A DNA stretch of 16,657 bases from Anaerolineaceae bacterium (GTDB lineage Bacteria > Chloroflexota > Anaerolineae > Anaerolineales > Anaerolineaceae): assembly GCA_003158355.1 (NCBI GenBank), contig PMIV01000100.1, positions 1 to 16,657 of the forward strand. The letters run 5' to 3'. This document shows, in pieces, positions 7,385 to 14,417 of this stretch. Made by a program: the position numbers and the translations under genes. The notes beneath the pieces were generated by a model that was not told the DNA's origin, searched no databases, and saw only the letters and a list, made by a program, of their open reading frames with translations. Position 1 is the stretch's first letter. The number at the start of each line of letters is the position of its first letter.

Positions 7385-8026
7385 TTAAACGATGGCAATA
7401 TAAACAAAGATCATAATGAAGTGGCACAGCGCTCCCATCGAGACAAAGATATGCCAGACCTCGTGAAAGCCGAAAACGTTGGGGACGAAATCCATCTTGC
7501 GGGTGATGTAGATCATCGCGCCAACGGTGAAGAACAGCCCGCCAGCGAACAGCCACAGCAAAGCCCCGAGCGGCATGGTGGCGATCATATTTTGCATGGC
7601 AAAGACAGACATCCATCCCATCACCAGATAGATGCCGGCGGTGACCCAGCGCGGCGCATTAATGACGAACAGCTTGATGATGATGCCGGCCAGGGCAAAC
7701 GCCCAGATGATGTCCAGAAAGCCCCAGCGCCAAAATCCGGTGAAGAAATTGAGACAAAGCGGAGTGTAGCTACCGGCGATCAAAACATAGATGGATGAAT
7801 GATCCATCTTGCGCAGCCGCAGCAGGGCATCGGGGTTGGTGTTGACGGAATGGTAAATGGTGCTGGATGAGAACATGAAAATGAGGCTCAAGCCATAAAC
7901 AAGCAGAGAGAGCTCTTTGAGCAGGCCGCCCCGTCCTGGGATCAACAATGCGGCCAGCCCAAAAACCGCCAGGATGGCTGAAAAAAGGTGGATTGCTCCG
8001 CTTACCGGATCACGAAATTTGCTCAA
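7385..8026 (-). CDS. Hemolysin III / PAQR family membrane protein
   Basis: About 213 residues and seven hydrophobic helices. The family markers are KFRDPVSGAIH near the start, FMFSSSTIYHSV after helix 2, RKMDHSSIY, and the C-terminal HEVWHIFVSMGALCHF. The first His, the MDHS aspartate/His and the last three His form the zinc-binding set of the HlyIII/PAQR fold (YqfA- and TrhA-like). Proteins of this family are linked to membrane energetics and lipid metabolism, and haemolysis is not a safe inference. No ATG exists near the N-terminus. The TTG at 8026 (start MSKFRDP) has GGA 9 nt upstream and fits family start points. Another in-frame TTG at 8044 lacks a ribosome site but cannot be ruled out. 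Confidence 0.85.
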   Translation of the reverse strand: MSKFRDPVSGAIHLFSAILAVFGLAALLIPGRGGLLKELSLLVYGLSLIFMFSSSTIYHSVNTNPDALLRLRKMDHSSIYVLIAGSYTPLCLNFFTGFWRWGFLDIIWAFALAGIIIKLFVINAPRWVTAGIYLVMGWMSVFAMQNMIATMPLGALLWLFAGGLFFTVGAMIYITRKMDFVPNVFGFHEVWHIFVSMGALCHFIMIFVYIAIV

Positions 8027-8144
8027 AAGGATATTTCCAATCAAAAGTGGAATAACAGCGAACCGCTCTGTGGAATACTATACCCTGCCTCGGCGCAAAT
8101 TTGATGTACCTGAAGTCACAAAAAGGATTGATTTGTACATCTAT

Positions 8145-8186
8145 CTGTTATTGTAAACATAAATATAATTATGTTTACAATAACAG
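8145..8186. promoter_or_regulatory. 42-bp near-perfect palindrome, likely operator
   Basis: The left arm CTGTTATTGTAAACATAA (8145-8162) is the exact reverse complement of 8169-8186. The six central bases are also symmetric apart from one pair. A further half-site ATGTTTATAAT (8202-8212), differing by one base from ATGTTTACAAT in the right arm, overlaps the -10 box of the gene that follows. The pattern suggests cooperative binding of a dimeric regulator, possibly the winged-helix protein encoded next door. Confidence 0.65.
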
Positions 8187-8206
8187 TTATTTTGTGAATT
8201 TATGTT

Positions 8207-8212
8207 TATAAT
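8207..8212 (+). promoter_or_regulatory. -10 box of the HTH-ATPase-STAS gene
   Basis: TATAAT, a perfect hexamer with expected initiation near 8219 and the ATG at 8247. The -35 region (around 8184-8189) is a poor match and overlaps the end of the palindrome, consistent with a regulated promoter. Confidence 0.5.
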
Positions 8213-8246
8213 ATAGAGTATTACATATTGTTATTGGGAGCGTTGA

Positions 8247-9281
8247 ATGAGTTTGTCTGAAAAGCAAAGAAGTGAAATTATGGATTGGATTTTGGACAAT
8301 ATCCGCGCTCATCCAAACGATATTGCCTCTCTTGCGCAATCCAGATACCACTTATCGCGAATAACGATCAACAAATATTTGCAAAAATTGATCGCTGAAA
8401 AAAAGCTCCAGGGGGAAGGCAATACCCGCAATCGGACTTATATTTTGCTGCCGGCGGCAGTATTTGAGAAAACTTACGCGATCACCCAAGATCTGGCAGA
8501 AGATAGGGTCTGGCGGAATGATATTTTGCCTTTAATGACCGGACAAAACGAAAACATTCTGCGCATATGTGAGTTTGGGTTTAGCGAGATTTTAAACAAT
8601 GCGATCGATCACTCTGAAGGGAAAACCGTCACTGTAAAAATCGAGTTGTTTCCAGATCAAGTTGCGGTGCTGATCCGCGATGATGGAATTGGGATTTTCA
8701 ATAAAATTGCTAAAGAATATCATTTAGATGACCCGTATACTGCCATTCTTGAATTATCAAAGGGAAAATTGACCACACAGCCAGAAAACCATACCGGAGA
8801 AGGAATTTTCTTTACCTCCAGAATGTTCGATAGGTTTTCAATTCTTTCACACAAACTTACCTTCGGTTCAGCAGAAAAGGTCGATACTTTAATTGAAGAT
8901 GACAAGGAAATTGAAGGTACTCTGGTTGTCATGCAAATTTCCCCGAGTTCAGCCAGGACGACACGGCAGGTGTTTGACGAATATTCAGAGGTCGACCGGG
9001 GCTTCGATAAGACAGTTGTGCCGGTTTCTTTGGTGAAATATGGGAATGAGAATCTGGTTTCACGTTCTCAGGCAAAACGCATGCTTAGCCGGCTCGAAAA
9101 ATTCAAAGTGGTTATGTTAGACTTTGTGGAAATCAATGAGATCGGAAGGGCCTTTGCCGACGAAACTTTTCGGGTATTCGCAAATGCACATCCAACCATG
9201 AAATTAATACCGATCAACACAACTGACAGCGTAAAAAATCTGATCGATGAGATCGTAAAGAACAATGCCAGCGAGAATTAA
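8247..9281 (+). CDS. Winged-helix / HATPase / STAS-like (DUF4325) regulator
   Basis: 344 residues; GGGAG precedes the ATG by 7 nt. Residues 1-68 are a winged helix (SLAQSRYHLSRITINKYLQKLIAEKKLQ). Residues about 75-235 are a GHKL ATPase: N-box E114-ILNN with N118, the G1 loop DDGIGIF (145-151) and the G2 region HTGEGIFF (182-189). Residues 262-338 fit the STAS-like DUF4325 domain (SRSQAKRMLSRLEKF, VVMLDFVEINEIGRAFADETFRVF). An RsbW-like kinase module and an RsbV-like STAS module, normally separate partners, are thus fused to a DNA-binding domain. The likely role is a one-protein transcription switch controlled by ATP and its own STAS part. The palindrome just upstream suggests autoregulation. 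No partner gene is adjacent: the next gene is convergent with a 17-bp gap. Confidence 0.85.
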   Translation: MSLSEKQRSEIMDWILDNIRAHPNDIASLAQSRYHLSRITINKYLQKLIAEKKLQGEGNTRNRTYILLPAAVFEKTYAITQDLAEDRVWRNDILPLMTGQNENILRICEFGFSEILNNAIDHSEGKTVTVKIELFPDQVAVLIRDDGIGIFNKIAKEYHLDDPYTAILELSKGKLTTQPENHTGEGIFFTSRMFDRFSILSHKLTFGSAEKVDTLIEDDKEIEGTLVVMQISPSSARTTRQVFDEYSEVDRGFDKTVVPVSLVKYGNENLVSRSQAKRMLSRLEKFKVVMLDFVEINEIGRAFADETFRVFANAHPTMKLIPINTTDSVKNLIDEIVKNNASEN

Positions 9282-9298
9282 CCCGATGTTCTTACTTT

Positions 9299-9910
9299 TT
9301 AATCCAGCAATCCTTGGGAGGCGAGTATCTGGCGAACCTGAGCGGAGCTCTGGTACTCGATGGCTTGCAGGCCCACCTGGCGGGCGCCGCGAACGTTCTC
9401 TTTCGAATCATCGATGTACAGGCAGTCGCCTGCTTTGAGACCGTTGCGTTCGAGCAGCAGGGTATAAATGCGCGGGTCGGGTTTGGCAATCTTTACCTCA
9501 CCGGAAACCACAATATCATCGAAAAGATTCATAAACTCATATTGCGAACGAACCTGCTTGAATTTTTCTGCAGACCAATTGGTCAGCCCATAAACCGGCA
9601 GGCCCTTTTGTTTCAAGCCTTTGACCAGGTCGATGGTGGCATCAAAGGTCGACCCCAGGGTCTCTGACCAGCGCTCATCGAACATGCGGATTAGCTCTGC
9701 ATACTGCGGGAAGCGGCGGCTGAGTTCGGTAATTCCCCGGTTAAAAGGGTATCCCTGGTCGAAAGTGTAATTCCAATCGAGTAAACCTGTTTCGGCCAAA
9801 AAACCGGCTATTTCTGTGTCGTTGGGGAGCACCTTGCGGTAAAGGTAGTATGGATTCCAATCGATCAAGACTCCCCCGAAGTCGAAAATCACAGCTTTAA
9901 TGTTTTCCAT
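9299..9910 (-). CDS. HAD-superfamily hydrolase (YihX-like subfamily IA)
   Basis: 203 residues. HAD motif I is FDFGGVLID with nucleophile D10. Its second position is Gly rather than the usual Asp, as in the YihX and epoxide-hydrolase-N branch. Motif II is LTNWS (T110), motif III is K143-PDP and motif IV is YIDDSKENV (D167, D168). The cap insert lies at about 18-88. These enzymes are usually phosphatases acting on small sugar or nucleotide phosphates; the substrate is not predictable. The ATG is poorly served by a ribosome site (AGAG about 13 nt upstream). The gene converges on the HTH-ATPase-STAS gene with only 17 bp between the stop codons and no terminator visible. Confidence 0.88.
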   Translation of the reverse strand: MENIKAVIFDFGGVLIDWNPYYLYRKVLPNDTEIAGFLAETGLLDWNYTFDQGYPFNRGITELSRRFPQYAELIRMFDERWSETLGSTFDATIDLVKGLKQKGLPVYGLTNWSAEKFKQVRSQYEFMNLFDDIVVSGEVKIAKPDPRIYTLLLERNGLKAGDCLYIDDSKENVRGARQVGLQAIEYQSSAQVRQILASQGLLD

Positions 9911-9967
9911 GGATAAAAAAGTCTCTTTGGTAGTTATTCTCTAAAGAAAGGTCTATTGAATTTTGTA

Positions 9968-9981
9968 GACTTTCGAAAGTC
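9968..9981. promoter_or_regulatory. 14-bp perfect palindrome upstream of the HAD gene
   Basis: GACTTTCGAAAGTC lies about 58 bp upstream of the HAD start, in an otherwise featureless 213-bp gap (9911-10123) where I see no convincing promoter or terminator. It could be a protein-binding site; function unknown. Confidence 0.3.
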
Positions 9982-10123
9982 ACAATTTTTGATTGTACCC
10001 CAGTTTTTTGGAAATCAAACGACCGGCCCGGTATCCTGGGTCGACTGCGGAGATCACGAAAAGTGAACCCCCGGTGATGGGCTGGACGAAATCTGATGGG
10101 CGAAATGGCTGACGGTAAAACGT

Positions 10124-11737
10124 TCAGAGTACATCGATGTTGCGGTAAGCGTTGGAGGAGACGGTAAAGGCCAGCAGCGCCAGCAGCAGACTGGCCGCTA
10201 AAGCCAGCAGGGTTCCAACCCCAACGGCGGCAAACGAAAATATCAAGAACGGGAGCATGGCCAGAAGGATGCCCAGCAAAATGCCAACGGCGCCAAGGTT
10301 GGCTACGGAGCCGTTGAGCAGCAGAGGCCCTTTTGAGCGGCGGATTACATCGAAGGCGGAGATCAGCGCTACGTCAGCGGTCAGCACCGGCAGGGTGAAG
10401 ACAAACCAGATCAGCGCGCTTCGGGTGATGAGCGCGCCGATCAAAAACCCTAAAATGCTCAATGCTGCGGTCAAAGACCACGAGGCGGCCATCTCCGAGA
10501 GGATGAAGCGGCGGGGAGAGACCGGCAACTGGCGAATGAGCGGCCAGCAGGCAAGATCGGCGCGGATGCGCTGCACCGAAACCCGGCCAACCCAGATGAC
10601 CCAGATGATGAGCGCAATCGCCCGGCTGCCAAAATCCGGCAGCAGCGTCACCCCCAGCATCAGGCTGAAGATCGAGATCCAATTGAAGGCGTCGATAAAG
10701 CGAAAGGTGCGTTTCGTTTGCACCAGGTCTTTCCAGATCAGAGTTTTGTCTTCCCAAAAAGCGGAGATCCGCGCTGGAGCGTGCATGATCCCCAGACGGT
10801 TCCTGGTTTGGACGTCCGTGATGTAGTCCACCATGCCGTAGCGCATTGCCGATTGAAGTTTGAACGATTCGTTGGTCTCCTGCGCGGCCCGGTTGAGGCT
10901 GAAGGAGCGGGAAACCAGGCTTAAAAGCACCAGCCCGCACAGGGCTGCCCCCGCACCGATGGCGACGGCGGGCAGTAAAGCGCTGTCCGCAAATCCCTGC
11001 CGCAGCGGATAGAGCAATGCATTGGCAGCGGAACGGATTGCCGTGATTAGAGGAGAGCTGCCGGTGGAAAATTCCGCCAGCAAAATGGCAAAAAAGAGCG
11101 CACCAGCGGAGAGCACCGGCCAGATGATCCAGTCGCGGTCCAGGTCTTTGTGCAGGCGCAAGACGCCGATGATCCACTGCAGGGCAAAGAGCGCCAGTTG
11201 CAGCGGAAGCATCACCGCCCAGGCGCGCAGGCCGTAGCCGGCGTATTCGCCCACGCGGCTGATGCCGATGACGCCGGGCATGCTGATCTCGGCCAGCGAA
11301 AAGCCAAGGGTGACGGCGGCGAGCCAAAAGGGAACGGCGCTTTTTAACCAGGGCATGAAGAACCAGCGCAGCACCACCCGGCTTCTCTTGACCGGGGTCT
11401 GGCAGAGGAGGGCAGCGTCCTGTTCGGAAAACACCACCGGGCTGCGCCGGCAGGCCTGCCAGAGTTTGAGGAGCGCCCAAATTCCCAGCAGGAGCACGTC
11501 GACCAGGAGCGCGGCCTGGGCGGGCGCGGCAGAATCGAGCACGCGCAGCAGAGAGGCGCCCCCGCCAGCAAACAGGGTGAGCACCGCAAAGATCCAGGCG
11601 CTTAAGAAAATGAACAGGTAGACCAGATAGGCGCGGTTGACCCATGAGCGGTCGCGCTTGTCGTAAGAAGCCAGCGAGAACCAAAAACTTAACTCGTTTT
11701 CTTCCTGGCGGGACCTTAGCCAATTAACAGCGCCCAT
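10124..11737 (-). CDS. ABC exporter permease (large, polytopic)
   Basis: 537 residues, strongly hydrophobic, with roughly a dozen membrane segments. Between them lie a basic soluble loop after the first helices (WQACRRSPVVFSEQDAALLCQTPVKRSRVVLRWF, read about 93-126) and another around 284-330. The ATG at 11737 lies 1 nt after the stop of the ATPase gene, with GAGGAAG as ribosome site, so the two form an exporter operon. The ATP-binding partner and the 'cut-and-paste' loop typical of ABC-2-like exporters support a transporter role. I cannot assign a substrate or a precise permease family from sequence alone. The opposite strand also has long open frames here, an effect of high GC rather than genes. 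The ATG and stop fit the coding frame. Confidence 0.75.
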   Translation of the reverse strand: MGAVNWLRSRQEENELSFWFSLASYDKRDRSWVNRAYLVYLFIFLSAWIFAVLTLFAGGGASLLRVLDSAAPAQAALLVDVLLLGIWALLKLWQACRRSPVVFSEQDAALLCQTPVKRSRVVLRWFFMPWLKSAVPFWLAAVTLGFSLAEISMPGVIGISRVGEYAGYGLRAWAVMLPLQLALFALQWIIGVLRLHKDLDRDWIIWPVLSAGALFFAILLAEFSTGSSPLITAIRSAANALLYPLRQGFADSALLPAVAIGAGAALCGLVLLSLVSRSFSLNRAAQETNESFKLQSAMRYGMVDYITDVQTRNRLGIMHAPARISAFWEDKTLIWKDLVQTKRTFRFIDAFNWISIFSLMLGVTLLPDFGSRAIALIIWVIWVGRVSVQRIRADLACWPLIRQLPVSPRRFILSEMAASWSLTAALSILGFLIGALITRSALIWFVFTLPVLTADVALISAFDVIRRSKGPLLLNGSVANLGAVGILLGILLAMLPFLIFSFAAVGVGTLLALAASLLLALLAFTVSSNAYRNIDVL

Positions 11738-11738
11738 C

Positions 11739-12386
11739 TTAAGCTTCCTCTACCACGCCCTGATGAATGACCAACTGCCGGTCGCCGATCTGGTGCATCA
11801 GGCTGGCGTCGTGGGTGGAAAGCAGCACGGTCGCCCCCGCCGAGCGCAGCATAGAAAGCTCATCGACCAACAATGTCACGCCGTCAGCGTCCAGGGCAGA
11901 GGTGGGCTCATCCAGCAGCAGCACCTCGAAGGGGCGGATGAGAGCCAGCGCCAGCCCCAGCTTCAAGCGCATGCCGCGCGAGAAGTTGTGCGGAAAGAGG
12001 TCTTTGGCCTCCCACAAGCCCAGCTTGGTCAGCAGCTCCTGCGCGCGCTGATCGAAGTTCTTGTCCGCATCGTTGGCTGAGGCGATGAAGCGCAGGTGCT
12101 CCCAGGCGGTCAATTCCAGGTAAAAGCGCGGCACGTCCGGCACATAGACCATACGGCGGCGCACTTCGACTTCATCTCTGTAGAGGTCGTAGCCAGAGAC
12201 GCTCACCGAGCCGCCGCTCTGGCGAATCAGCCCCGACAGGCAGGAGAACAGCGTGGTCTTGCCCGAGCCGTTCGGCCCGCTGAGCACGGTGATCTCCGCT
12301 GAATTCAACGAAAAGGTGGCCGGAGCCAGCGCGAGGAAGGAGGCGTATTTTTTGCTTAATTCTTTAACGACCAGGCGTTCAGACAA
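11739..12386 (-). CDS. ABC transporter ATP-binding protein
   Basis: 215 residues, a single nucleotide-binding domain. Walker A is GPNGSGKT (37-44), the signature is NFSRGMRLKL (134-143), Walker B is VLLLDEP (155-161), the D-loop is SALD (163-166) and the switch His is H192 in STHD. The Q-loop position reads VPDVP, with Asp84 in place of Gln, a known variant in some exporter ATPases. The start is a TTG at 12386, backed by AAGGAG 6 nt upstream; no ATG fits. It is the first gene of a two-gene operon with the permease. A TATAAT box (12421-12426) about 35 nt before the start may be its promoter, though no -35 is obvious. Confidence 0.92.
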   Translation of the reverse strand: MSERLVVKELSKKYASFLALAPATFSLNSAEITVLSGPNGSGKTTLFSCLSGLIRQSGGSVSVSGYDLYRDEVEVRRRMVYVPDVPRFYLELTAWEHLRFIASANDADKNFDQRAQELLTKLGLWEAKDLFPHNFSRGMRLKLGLALALIRPFEVLLLDEPTSALDADGVTLLVDELSMLRSAGATVLLSTHDASLMHQIGDRQLVIHQGVVEEA

Positions 12387-12420
12387 GAGAGTCTCCTTGA
12401 AATAAGTACCAATGTGCTGA

Positions 12421-12426
12421 ATTATA
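12421..12426 (-). promoter_or_regulatory. -10 box upstream of the ABC operon
   Basis: TATAAT on the minus strand, 35 nt before the TTG start of the ATPase gene. The 16-18 bp upstream position shows no good -35 hexamer. Confidence 0.35.
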
Positions 12427-12469
12427 AATGGTTATGGGAATTCGGAGCTTCACTGAGTGGGATTGAGAC

Positions 12470-12542
12470 AAGCGATCCACTGGCCTAGATCAAGTTTTTT
12501 ATGTTTTGGAAAGGGAGGAATAACCAGTGTGGCGCGTTACCC
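12470..12542 (+). repeat. Dispersed repeat, copy A (partial)
   Basis: Contains AGCGATCCACTGG, then ATCAAGTTTT, and ends with TGGCGCGTTACCC (12530-12542), a 13-mer also present in copy D (15421-15433). The 5' third found in copies B and C is missing. It is the most diverged copy and lies between the ABC operon and the small membrane protein gene. Confidence 0.55.
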
Positions 12543-12610
12543 CAAAAAAACAAATATGGTATATTCTTTAACTTTGAGGTGTAAAAAAATTTTTGTGGGG
12601 AGTTATAAAA

Positions 12611-12844
12611 ATGGATAATGTGAAAACTAAGATAATTTCTTTATTCATAGTTTCATTAATTTCGATATTAATTATTGTAAGTTCAATTGGCCGATTGAAG
12701 AAATCAGTAAAAGGTTTGCATTCTCAGCTCACTGGTTATAAGAGGAGTTACTATATTTTTGGTGTGATTTCTAGTGTTTTTGTAATAGTTGGAGTGAGCA
12801 TTATTTACATCATTGGAATGGTTTTGATGTTCTTACATTTATAA
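12611..12844 (+). CDS. Small two-helix membrane protein, unknown function
   Basis: 77 residues from the ATG at 12611. I chose it over an earlier in-frame start because GGGGAG lies 8 nt upstream (12597-12602). Two hydrophobic helices (about 8-26 and 47-75) are joined by a basic loop (GRLKKSVKGLHSQLTGYKRS), predicting both ends outside and the loop in the cytoplasm. It is AT-rich compared with the ABC genes to its left and is enclosed by repeat copies A and B. No family is recognised. It could be an orphan membrane peptide carried by a mobile cassette; a toxin-like role is speculation. Confidence 0.5.
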   Translation: MDNVKTKIISLFIVSLISILIIVSSIGRLKKSVKGLHSQLTGYKRSYYIFGVISSVFVIVGVSIIYIIGMVLMFLHL

Positions 12845-12922
12845 ACACGTCGAAAAATGTTGCGAAATGAAAAGGTACGAAAAATCCGAGTGATTTCAGG
12901 TTGGCAAGGGTATGTCGCTGAC

Positions 12923-13235
12923 GTGCTGCCATGAGATTGAGTTAATAGCACATCATGCCGGAAAATCGCCGTATATGGATTGAAAAGGTATTTTATTCTG
13001 ACTTCCGAACCTTGCCGCAGGCGATTGCATCAAGCATGTATACACCAGTAAGACTATCCACTGGATCTGGTCAAGTTTTATTTGCTTCTAAAGGAATAGG
13101 AATGGGAGCGATAATGGCAAAATCCATATGTTTTCAGATCAAAATCGCGTTTATTATCGGTTTTTTGGTTAATTGACGTGGAATGCGCGTAATATATTTG
13201 TTTCAAAAATCGGACAGGGCGACGGTACGTTCGCA
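12923..13235 (+). repeat. Dispersed repeat, copy B
   Basis: This fills most of the gene-free stretch 12845-13323. It begins with a GTGCT...AGCAC hairpin (12923-12951), continues with GCCGGAAAATCGCCG (13 of 15 identical with copy C), TTGCCGCAGG, ATCCACTGG and a 23-nt block (13068-13090) identical to 14326-14348 in copy C, and ends with CGGTACGTTC (13223-13232) as in copy C. About 95 bp between the core and this end are not matched in copy C. An open frame at 12955-13176 lies inside the repeat and is not called as a gene. Confidence 0.7.
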
Positions 13236-13241
13236 ACGCAT

Positions 13242-13277
13242 CATCTGGATGGGTTGATTTTTTAACCCGTCCAGATG
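13242..13277. other. Strong hairpin downstream of the MerR gene
   Basis: CATCTGGATGGGTT and AACCCGTCCAGATG form a 14-bp stem with one G-T type mismatch around an 8-nt T-rich loop. It lies about 47 nt past the MerR stop and 10 nt past repeat copy B. There is no T-run after the stem on either strand, so a normal intrinsic terminator is unlikely. Confidence 0.5.
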
Positions 13278-13323
13278 AATAGCAGATTATGATCACAACC
13301 CTATCGCAAATTAGTATTCATTC

Positions 13324-14052
13324 TTAATTTACCGCTTCATCCGCAAAGGTTTCTACACAATAACCTGCATATCCGCAAGCTGTACATTTCAGTTTTCTTG
13401 TTTTCGGCGTATGCTTTGAAAAAACAAAATTACCGAAAGTAGGTCTAAATTTTGCATTACATTCCGGACATATGTAAGCCGTATTCCTATAATACATCCT
13501 GGTAATCAAATAGCCTATTGTAATCACAACAGGAATGCAAATGACAAAAGGCAGCCAGACCCCTTTTACAATCCAGAGGAGTAGTGTGCCGATTTCGATG
13601 ATATCCATAACGATACCAAAGATAAGCATAAAAGCATAAGTCTTTCTAGGTTTTCTTTTTCTGTTCATGATCTGATCTATGTCATTGATAGAACTGGCAG
13701 AGATGGTTTCTGCATTGAGGATGTTTTCGCGAATAATTTTGATCGCTTCTTTTTGCCCTTTCCTGTCTTTGATTTCAGCTTCTATCAGCCTTGACTGTTC
13801 ATCAAGTAGGAGCAGTAATACTTTATTCGGTGCTTGGCTGTCGAGAATGCCCTTAATTGAGACAAGCGAAAGCCCCAATGCCTTCAACATACAAATCAGA
13901 TGTAACTTTTTCAAGTCTTCATCGGAATAAAGCCGCCTTCCGCCTTCAGTCAACTCTGTGGGATGAAGCAAACCCTTCGTATCATAGAACTGAACTGTAC
14001 GAAGAGAAACATCGCACAATTTGGCCAATTCCCCTGTCGTGTATTTTGACAT
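13324..14052 (-). CDS. MerR-type regulator with membrane segment and zinc ribbon
   Basis: 242 residues from the ATG at 14052, preceded by AAAGGAGGTGA, a perfect anti-16S match; a 9-residue upstream extension would include this site and is rejected. Residues 3-70 are a MerR winged helix (YTTGELAKLCDVSLRTVQFYDTKGLL, GGRRLYSDEDLKKL). Residues 75-115 are the dimer helix. Two membrane helices (about 138-163 and 166-187) follow. The C-terminus has a zinc ribbon (C195-PE-C198 and C223-TA-C226). Instead of a soluble metal- or drug-binding pocket it thus has a membrane and zinc-binding tail, so its signal is probably at the membrane. The target is unknown; it stands alone between repeat copies B and C. 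The style recalls Firmicutes, hinting at transfer. Confidence 0.85.
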   Translation of the reverse strand: MSKYTTGELAKLCDVSLRTVQFYDTKGLLHPTELTEGGRRLYSDEDLKKLHLICMLKALGLSLVSIKGILDSQAPNKVLLLLLDEQSRLIEAEIKDRKGQKEAIKIIRENILNAETISASSINDIDQIMNRKRKPRKTYAFMLIFGIVMDIIEIGTLLLWIVKGVWLPFVICIPVVITIGYLITRMYYRNTAYICPECNAKFRPTFGNFVFSKHTPKTRKLKCTACGYAGYCVETFADEAVN

Positions 14053-14147
14053 AGATTTCACCTCCTTTCCTGGCTCCATCTTACTTCATTACGCAACGTC
14101 ATGAGCAATAGGTGACGCAAGAGGATTTTTTGAAGAATTTCGAGTGA

Positions 14148-14412
14148 GTAGAGTGCGCTGGAAGCGCACCATCATGAAATCAATATAATATTACTCTACG
14201 CCGGAATATTGCCGGGTAACAATTGAAGATGGATATTATTTCGATCTATAAAAGCCCCCTTCATTTGACTTCTGTGCCCTACCGCAGGGGATTATGGATG
14301 CGTCAAATGCGTGATCCACTGGCGCTGGTCAAGTTTTATTTGCTTCTATAGGAAAAGGAAGGGAATGGGAGCAACAATAGGTGCGGTACGTTCAAAAGCG
14401 AACGCACACATG
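14148..14412 (+). repeat. Dispersed repeat, copy C
   Basis: Covers most of 14053-14417. It starts with GTGCGCT-GGA-AGCGCAC (14153-14169), a perfect 7-bp hairpin framed by GTAGAG and CTCTAC (14148 and 14194). It then carries GCCGGAATATTGCCG, CTACCGCAGG, TGATCCACTGG, the 23-nt block shared with B (14326-14348), CGGTACGTTC (14384-14393) and a closing hairpin with arms GTTC/GAAC and GTGC/GCAC (14381-14407). This is the most complete copy. Confidence 0.75.
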
Positions 14413-14417
14413 CTTTA

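Noticed and set aside
10010..10060. Terminator behind the ABC permease
   Set aside because: Only a 5-bp CGACC/GGTCG stem with no proper T-run.
10374..11723. Long second frame on the minus strand within the permease gene
   Set aside because: Gly/Ala/Arg-rich translation typical of a shadow frame of a GC-rich gene; the permease frame has the membrane pattern, the start site and the operon spacing.
12955..13176. Open frame of 73 codons on the plus strand as a gene
   Set aside because: It lies wholly inside repeat copy B, has no ribosome site, and the matching frame in copy C contains stops.
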